From positions 1-64,000 of the forward strand of contig NZ_MXQF01000014.1 in the NCBI RefSeq assembly GCF_002165575.1: a stretch of 64,000 nucleotides of DNA. Direction: 5' to 3'. How positions within the stretch are numbered: position 1 is the first letter of the stretch; the number at the start of each line of letters is the position of its first letter. Origin of the DNA: Pseudoalteromonas sp. A601. Its GTDB lineage: Bacteria > Pseudomonadota > Gammaproteobacteria > Enterobacterales > Alteromonadaceae. A program made the translations under genes and the position numbers. Below are positions 58,125-64,000 of the stretch, in pieces. Below the pieces are notes generated by a model. It was not told the origin of the DNA, ran no database searches, and saw only the letters and a list, made by a program, of their open reading frames with translations.

Positions 58125-60638
58125 TTGAAAAATAATTACTTACGCTATCATTTTATTGCCGTATTAATATTACTTGTGTTGTTTTATGTAATAGCAACGC
58201 TTGCAGGCCATTTAGCGACCCCTACAAAATACACTATTGACAAAACCACTCCTATTTACCTATCCCATAGTTACTTTATTGATGAAACAAAAAAACTACC
58301 AATTCATCAAATTATCGATAATCTAGATGATTTCACTGTGGGGTCATTTGCAGATATAAACTGGAACTTTACACCCCGTAATTATTGGTTGTTAGTAGAG
58401 CTGGAGAATCGAAGTCAACAAAATGAAAAAATTGTCGCTCATTTTGATAACCCTATGGTCGATCATTTAACGATTTATCACTTGGATAAAAGCAATCATA
58501 TTATAACGACTACGCAACTTGGCGACTTAACCCCAGAGCTCACTCGTTTTGAGTACAGTGTACCGCATATTCGCTTAACAGTTACCCCGCAAAGTAAACA
58601 GAAACTATTAATAAAAATTGATACAACCGGAATTAGTAAAACGCCGATAAATCTTTATGGTGAAACTGAGTTTCAAGATTTAACCCGTTCACAAACAGCC
58701 ATTTGGGGAATTTTTGTTGGCGTGCTGATCATGGCGGCACTGTATAACTTAGTGCTCTTTTTTGGCATAAAGGATCGCGTTTACTTAATTTATATCGGTT
58801 ATATTATTAGCGCGATTATTCTAATGGGCTGCGTACTCGGCTTTGGTTTTTACTTATGGCCTGTTAGTTGGCAACTGTTTTTTCAAAAGTACATTATTTT
58901 TAGTAACTATGCGATTGCAATATTCACCCTTGCATTTTGTACTATGTTTTTACGCTACCATAAAGAGCAATGCTGGCGTTATAAACTCAGCGTTTACTTT
59001 ATGGGGCTCATGCTTGTGTTAGGCTTAAGCTGTTTTATCATTCCTGAAAACATCGCTGCGCCGATATTTTTTACTATTTTAGCACTGCTTTATGTAATTT
59101 GTATCATCATGATTTATAACAAACTGCGCAGTGGATTTCGTTGGGCAAAGTTTTATGTTATTTCATGGATACCCTTAATTATAGGTGCAGCTATACAGCC
59201 ACTTGAGTTAACGGGAGTATTGCCGTATAGCTTTGCAATTCGCCATACTTTTTTAGCTGCTATATTGTGCGAAGTGGTGCTCATGGCCATGGCCTTGGCT
59301 GATAGAGTTCGCTATCAAAGAGAGCGAGCGCTTTATCATGCCACTCACACCCAGCAAACCAAACTTCTTAATAGCGCAATGTTAAAGCAAGCTTATATGG
59401 CACTTGAGCAGCAGCAAAGACAAAACACCCTGTGTCTAATTAAAATTCGTTATTTTCACTCACTAGATACCATTTTGACAGCAACAAAAAGCAATGAATT
59501 AATCATCAAGGTAGCAAAATCATTAGAGCTGCAGCTAGTTGGCGAACGTCAGTTTTACTTTTTAGATTCAACCTTAGATAGCAACTCTAAACTTGCCGAC
59601 TTAGGCACAGGGGTATTTGCCTGTATTTCTACTAAAGCACAAACCGCTGAAGAGCTATCTTTAAGTTTAACAAAGATCATTAAAGGCTTACCAAAAAACT
59701 ACCAAATACAAGGGTTAAACTTACAGCTAGAGTACAGTGTCGGGATCAGTTTTCCCGATACAGTCAATAACTTTGAAGCAAGCCTACAGCGTGGATATGT
59801 TGCATTAAAACAAGCAAAGGGGACAGTGAGTCACATTAGTGATTCACAACAGCAACCGAATCAAGTCATGGACATTGAGCTGGCAGCAAAACTACAAGAG
59901 GCGATAAGAGCCAATGAACTTGCATTATATCACCAACCGCAAATTAACCTCGCCAACAACCAAGTAGTAGGTAGTGAAGTCCTGTTACGTTGGCCTTGTA
60001 CTCAGTATCAGCACATAAATATAGAGCAGCTTATTCAATTAGCCGAACGCACAGGACTTATTAACGAGCTCACCTTGTGGGTATTGGACAAAGCCTGCCA
60101 AGACATTGCCCAGCTTAATAAGCAGGGTTACAGCGGGCAATGCGTTAGTGCTAATTTAAGCGCTAAGAACATAGGCATAGTGCAATTAGCTGAAAAAATT
60201 GAAAACACCTTATTGAAATATAATGCACCTGCAAAGCAACTCAAATTAGAACTCACGGAAACCGCATTAATTGGCGATCAACAACAAATGCAGACGCTCA
60301 TAAAGCAATTAAATGAAATTGGCGTTACTGTGGTACTTGACGACTTTGGTACTGGTTATGCTTCTTTGACTTATTTACTGCATTATACCTTTGCTAATTT
60401 AAAAATTGATAAGTCATTTGTTATTGATCTGGAAGCAAATCCTACTAATAAAGTGGTCGTGAAAACGGCCATTGATATGGCCCATAACCTAGGCTTAAGT
60501 GTCACCGCTGAAGGGGTTGAAGATAAGCAAACTCACCGCTTATTAAAATCAATGGGCGCAGACTTTAGTCAAGGTTATTACTATTCTAAAGCACTTTCTT
60601 TTGATAGTTACCTAGACTGGTTAAGTAAAAATAAATAA
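58125..60638 (+). CDS. 7TM-DISM receptor with degenerate GGDEF and EAL domain
   Basis: An 837-residue inner-membrane protein. A leader or helix at about 7-28 is followed by an extracytoplasmic DISM domain (about 40-190), seven transmembrane helices (about 195-395), a diverged GGDEF domain (about 410-575; the motif is replaced by GTGVF) and an intact EAL domain (EVLLR, SANLSAKNI, LELTETAL, LDDFGTGYASL, KIDKS, AEGVE, QGYYYS). It should degrade c-di-GMP in response to an external signal, with the GGDEF acting as a regulatory module at most. It starts at TTG 58125, with no good ribosome site, so the start is provisional. Confidence 0.88.
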   Translation: MKNNYLRYHFIAVLILLVLFYVIATLAGHLATPTKYTIDKTTPIYLSHSYFIDETKKLPIHQIIDNLDDFTVGSFADINWNFTPRNYWLLVELENRSQQNEKIVAHFDNPMVDHLTIYHLDKSNHIITTTQLGDLTPELTRFEYSVPHIRLTVTPQSKQKLLIKIDTTGISKTPINLYGETEFQDLTRSQTAIWGIFVGVLIMAALYNLVLFFGIKDRVYLIYIGYIISAIILMGCVLGFGFYLWPVSWQLFFQKYIIFSNYAIAIFTLAFCTMFLRYHKEQCWRYKLSVYFMGLMLVLGLSCFIIPENIAAPIFFTILALLYVICIIMIYNKLRSGFRWAKFYVISWIPLIIGAAIQPLELTGVLPYSFAIRHTFLAAILCEVVLMAMALADRVRYQRERALYHATHTQQTKLLNSAMLKQAYMALEQQQRQNTLCLIKIRYFHSLDTILTATKSNELIIKVAKSLELQLVGERQFYFLDSTLDSNSKLADLGTGVFACISTKAQTAEELSLSLTKIIKGLPKNYQIQGLNLQLEYSVGISFPDTVNNFEASLQRGYVALKQAKGTVSHISDSQQQPNQVMDIELAAKLQEAIRANELALYHQPQINLANNQVVGSEVLLRWPCTQYQHINIEQLIQLAERTGLINELTLWVLDKACQDIAQLNKQGYSGQCVSANLSAKNIGIVQLAEKIENTLLKYNAPAKQLKLELTETALIGDQQQMQTLIKQLNEIGVTVVLDDFGTGYASLTYLLHYTFANLKIDKSFVIDLEANPTNKVVVKTAIDMAHNLGLSVTAEGVEDKQTHRLLKSMGADFSQGYYYSKALSFDSYLDWLSKNK

Positions 60639-60716
60639 GCCAATTACAGTTAAAGTACCACAACTTTACAGATTACTGATAAAATCCCCTTTTTAAACAT
60701 CTTTAGGGGCGTAAAG

Positions 60717-61526
60717 ATGCAAGGTACTATTAAAAAGTTAAAATCATCTCTTACTCAACCAATCCAATATCACCTACCTGTAGGTGAAAAGCTGGTTGAT
60801 TTGAATGCTTATATTGGTAAACAACTAACACTCACTTTTAGTGGCACAATTTTATGCTCAAATTGTGGTAAAAAAACCAAAAAAAGTTATTCTCAAGGAC
60901 ACTGCTTTGTCTGCATGCGTAAGCTAGCAAGCTGCGATATGTGCATTATGAAGCCTGAGACCTGTCACTACGACCAAGGAACGTGCCGAGAGCCAGAGTG
61001 GGGTGAAGAAAACTGCATGATCCCACATTACGTATATTTGGCTAACACCTCAGGTCTAAAAGTAGGAATTACACGCCACACGCAAATTCCGACTCGCTGG
61101 ATTGATCAAGGTGCAACTCAGGCATTACCAATATTTAAGGTACAAACTCGGTTACAATCTGGCTTAGTTGAAGTTGCATTAGCGCAGTTTATTGCCGATA
61201 AAACTAATTGGCGTAATATGCTCAAAGGGCAAAATGATGTGCTTGATCTAAAAGTAGCTGCCGCTGAATTAATACCGCAAATTGCAGACAAACTTAATGA
61301 GCTCGCAGAATTATTCGGTGCAACAGCGATAGAGCAACTTGATGAAGAAATTGTTGATTTAGATTTTCCTGTTACCGAGTACCCCACTAAAATCACATCG
61401 TTTAATTTTGACAAAGACCCCGTTGTAAGCGGTATTTTACAAGGTATAAAAGGCCAGTATTTAATTTTTGATAATGGCGTAATCAATATCCGTAAGTTTA
61501 CTTCTTATGAAGTGACTGTTGGCTAA
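60717..61526 (+). CDS. DUF2797 family protein
   Basis: A 269-residue cytosolic protein of DUF2797, function unknown. It has a cysteine-rich zinc-ribbon-like region (LCSNCGKKTKKSYSQGHCFV, then CMRKLASCDMCIMKPETCHY, about residues 43-84). Then comes PHYVYLANTSGLKVGITR with a later GATQALPIFKV, recalling the YxYL...KVGxT core of GIY-YIG nucleases; that relation is my inference. Its 3' end overlaps the convergent CBS-GGDEF-EAL gene by 29 bases. Confidence 0.85.
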   Translation: MQGTIKKLKSSLTQPIQYHLPVGEKLVDLNAYIGKQLTLTFSGTILCSNCGKKTKKSYSQGHCFVCMRKLASCDMCIMKPETCHYDQGTCREPEWGEENCMIPHYVYLANTSGLKVGITRHTQIPTRWIDQGATQALPIFKVQTRLQSGLVEVALAQFIADKTNWRNMLKGQNDVLDLKVAAAELIPQIADKLNELAELFGATAIEQLDEEIVDLDFPVTEYPTKITSFNFDKDPVVSGILQGIKGQYLIFDNGVINIRKFTSYEVTVG

Positions 61527-64000
61527 ACTGCGTATAAAAATCAACCCATTGCCGCTGCGCTAAAGGGCGGCAATAATGATATCCTTGTATTACATCACAG
61601 CCTAAACTCAATAAATATGCTTGTTGTGAAGCTTTCTCCACCCCTTCAGCAACAACAAGTAAGTTTAAATTACTTGCTAGCGCAATAATGGCCGCCACAA
61701 TCTCACTATTACCGTATTCATCTGGGACTTTTGCAATAAAGCTAGCATCTATCTTTAATGTATCAAAAGGTAGCTTAGTTAAGTAACTTAAGGCCGAGTA
61801 ACCGGTACCAAAATCATCCAAAGCAACGTTTACACCCAGTGACTTTATTTGTTGTAATTGTTTTTTTGCTTGAGAAAACGAGCTTATAAAACTGCTTTCT
61901 GTTAATTCTATCTCTAATAAACTACCTGGAAGTTGATAACGTTTGAGCATCTGATCAATATGTTGTACCAATTTCCCCTGACTTAAATGACATGCTGAAA
62001 TATTAATTGCTAAACGCCCTGCATCTATACCTAAGGTTTGCCACTTAGATAATTCTTTTCCTGCCTGCTCAATGACCCATAAATCTAAACGCACGATCAA
62101 GCCTAGCTCTTCAGCTAAAGGAATAAAATGCGCAGGTGAAATCATACCCAAGGTAGGGTCGTCCCAACGTAATAAAGCCTCAACTCCCTGAATGCAGTTT
62201 GTTTTTAGGTTTAGCTTAGGCTGAAAGTACAACTCAAACTCATCATTATCAAGTGCATATTGAAAGCGGCTCATCATAGCTAAGCGCTCTAAAGATCGTG
62301 CATTCATTGATGGTTTAAATAGTTGGAACGAATTGCGTCCTTGCTCTTTAGAGCGATACATTGCAATATCAGCATGCTTTAAAAGCGTTTCACTATCTTG
62401 GCCATCTTCAGGATAAATAGCGGCACCAATTGAAGCTGTTACACCTACTTGTGCGCTATCGAGCAAAAATGGCATATTGAGTTTATTCAGAATTGTTTCT
62501 GCGACTTCACTAACATACTCAAAGCTATCCACATCAAACAATAGTACAAATTCATCGCCACCTAAGCGTGCAAGCGTATCTCCTTCATTTAAAACACATT
62601 GAATACGTTTTGCAACGAGTTGTAATAAGCAATCACCAGCGCTATGGCCCAATGTGTCGTTTATTTCTTTGAAGCGGTCTAAGTCGATAAACATCACCGC
62701 TAACAGAGTACTATCACGGTGTGCTGTGGCGAGTGCCATTTGTAACCTATCGTTAAACAAACGCCGATTGGGTAAGTCTGTAAGCTCGTCAAAATAAGCT
62801 AACTGAACTATTTTTTCTTCTGCATTTTTGCGCTCAGTGATATCGCTAAAAATGGCAGCATAAAGTACATCTGCATTATTTAGCTCTTTTATTTCAATAA
62901 TAGTTAACCATTCAACATAAAGATCACCGCTTTTTTTACGGTTACATATCTCTCCCTGCCAAACTCCCTTAGTAGTAATCTCATGCCACATATCAATATA
63001 AAACGGCTTATCATGGCGCCCTGAGCTAAGAATATTAGGCCGCTTGCCAATGACCTCAAACTCTTTATAGCCCGTTAATTGAGTAAAAGCAGGGTTAACT
63101 TGAATAATAATCCCTTCTTGCGAAGTGATCATAATGCCATCAAGAGAAGAATCTATAATTTTATTTGCTAGGTAAAGGTTACTCTGCGAATGTTGTAGTG
63201 CGGCATCTCGTTGCTCAAGCACTTTTTCAAGCTCGCAGCAGTATGCACTTTCAATCTCATTGATTAAATGCTCTAAAGACAGCACCCCCATAACGTTATT
63301 ATTATCAACAACAACTAGGTGGCGTACATTATTACTAGACATCAACCGATAAGCATCAAATAAACTACCAGTAGAACTGATTTGATAGGTAGGTCTACAG
63401 GCAAAGTCCCAGCATATGCCACCATTTTGATACTCTAGTATAAGGCTTAACAGATCACGCTGGGTAATAATACCGTGCTCTTGTAGCTGTTCATTAAAAA
63501 CTAAAATCGCTTTATCATTACGTTCCCGCATTAGTTTAATAGCATCAGTAACAATCATCTGGCTCGAGACAATTAACACATCTTTATTATATTGATCGTT
63601 GATCGCTCTAAATTGTAAATAATGATCCAGCCCTTGATTACGTACAATATCGCTTACGCTAATTACACCACATACAAGACCACTTTCGTCTGTCACCAAT
63701 AAGTGGCGTACACTATTTTGATGAAATACTAACGCTGCATCACTCAATAACCGTTGACTTGAAATACTCAATACAGGGCTCGACATCACACAACCAATTG
63801 TTAGCCCTTTAATCTCTTGATAAGTAAAATCAAGTTTCATGCAATCAGATTCAGTCCAGACACCTATAACCTCTTGCTGTTCTTCAATAAAAATAGCGCT
63901 AACATTATGTGCTCGCATTAGCTTTACAGCTTCTATAAGATGGGTTTCCTTAGAGCAGGCAATAACTTTATTAGTAAATACATCACAGACTTTTTGATAG
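61498..64000 (-). CDS. CBS-PAS-GGDEF-EAL protein, 5' end outside the window
   Basis: At least 833 residues visible; the frame stays open to the right edge, where the visible part starts inside a CBS motif (DVFTNKVIACSKETHLIEAV). Four or more CBS repeats (to about residue 260 of the visible part) are followed by PAS (GIMITSQEGIIIQVNPAFTQ), an intact GGDEF domain (RLGGDEFVLLF) and an intact EAL domain (GVEALLRW, ELTESSF, LDDFGTGYSAL, VAEGVE). CBS domains bind adenosyl compounds, so this cytosolic enzyme may link energy state to c-di-GMP. The apparent ATG at 63918 is internal. It overlaps DUF2797 by 29 bases at the stop codons. Confidence 0.92.
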   Translation of the reverse strand, partial: YQKVCDVFTNKVIACSKETHLIEAVKLMRAHNVSAIFIEEQQEVIGVWTESDCMKLDFTYQEIKGLTIGCVMSSPVLSISSQRLLSDAALVFHQNSVRHLLVTDESGLVCGVISVSDIVRNQGLDHYLQFRAINDQYNKDVLIVSSQMIVTDAIKLMRERNDKAILVFNEQLQEHGIITQRDLLSLILEYQNGGICWDFACRPTYQISSTGSLFDAYRLMSSNNVRHLVVVDNNNVMGVLSLEHLINEIESAYCCELEKVLEQRDAALQHSQSNLYLANKIIDSSLDGIMITSQEGIIIQVNPAFTQLTGYKEFEVIGKRPNILSSGRHDKPFYIDMWHEITTKGVWQGEICNRKKSGDLYVEWLTIIEIKELNNADVLYAAIFSDITERKNAEEKIVQLAYFDELTDLPNRRLFNDRLQMALATAHRDSTLLAVMFIDLDRFKEINDTLGHSAGDCLLQLVAKRIQCVLNEGDTLARLGGDEFVLLFDVDSFEYVSEVAETILNKLNMPFLLDSAQVGVTASIGAAIYPEDGQDSETLLKHADIAMYRSKEQGRNSFQLFKPSMNARSLERLAMMSRFQYALDNDEFELYFQPKLNLKTNCIQGVEALLRWDDPTLGMISPAHFIPLAEELGLIVRLDLWVIEQAGKELSKWQTLGIDAGRLAINISACHLSQGKLVQHIDQMLKRYQLPGSLLEIELTESSFISSFSQAKKQLQQIKSLGVNVALDDFGTGYSALSYLTKLPFDTLKIDASFIAKVPDEYGNSEIVAAIIALASNLNLLVVAEGVEKASQQAYLLSLGCDVIQGYHYCRPLAQRQWVDFYTQFSQQSLHKK

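Noticed and set aside
63918..64000. A start codon for the CBS-GGDEF-EAL gene at 63918
   Set aside because: Upstream codons remain open to the window edge and continue a CBS domain, so the true start lies outside.

Overview
The window looks like a chromosomal segment of a marine gammaproteobacterium of the Alteromonadales, most likely Pseudoalteromonas. The gene order (pyrE-rph-yicC; rsmI/lpoA-yraN-diaA-dolP; rsmD/ftsY-ftsE-ftsX-rpoH; rpsU-yqeY-dnaG-rpoD; prmA-dusB-fis; purH-purD), the low GC content, the large TonB-dependent receptors and the long-form PurC all fit. The genus is an inference from these traits; no 16S gene is present. A strong leftward promoter of the rrn P1 type sits at the extreme left edge, so an rRNA or tRNA operon probably starts just outside the window.

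Layout. 1-2.6 kb: core genes pyrE, rph and yicC. 2.6-3.4 kb: a decayed patch with the N-terminus and one terminal repeat of an IS50/Tn5-like (IS4 family) element. 3.4-11.3 kb: small unknown proteins, a TonB-dependent receptor followed by a TPR-sulfotransferase, a mercaptopyruvate-type sulfurtransferase, a frameshifted capsule-type gene and a GT9 glycosyltransferase. 11.3-15.5 kb: a tightly overlapping four-gene operon (amicyanin-like copper protein, membrane GGDEF-EAL enzyme, DUF3034 envelope protein, lipoprotein truncated globin) that reads like a redox or gas-responsive c-di-GMP module. 15.6-21 kb: purC, a glycerophosphotransferase-like gene, an ABC transporter with a His-Glu repeat next to a DUF3299 protein (resembling Zrg-type zinc uptake systems), and RNase P RNA. 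21-25.3 kb: rsmI and the lpoA-yraN-diaA-dolP envelope cluster. 25.4-35.4 kb: an alginate-type utilisation locus (TonB receptor, PL6 lyase lipoprotein, KDG kinase, hexuronate-type MFS transporter, beta-hydroxyacid dehydrogenase). 36-40.5 kb: mutM, Mn-pyrophosphatase and a chemoreceptor gene broken by an 8-bp tandem repeat. 40.8-45.6 kb: rpoH, preceded by a perfect CIRCE operator, then ftsX, ftsE and ftsY. 46-58 kb: rsmD, rpsU, yqeY, dnaG, rpoD, prmA, dusB, fis, purH, a secreted methyltransferase and purD. 58-64 kb: two more EAL proteins around a DUF2797 gene.

How the parts work together. The alginate locus covers lyase, outer-membrane uptake, inner-membrane uptake, reduction of the unsaturated uronate and phosphorylation; the exolyases and the KDPG aldolase must be elsewhere. 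Three separate EAL-domain proteins make c-di-GMP turnover a theme of the window. The most interesting non-gene signals are the CIRCE box in front of rpoH, the octanucleotide slippage site in the chemoreceptor, the (GAGCAT)11 tract in the ABC permease, two large palindromic intergenic elements, and a terminator whose 3' arm appears to double as a ribosome binding site.
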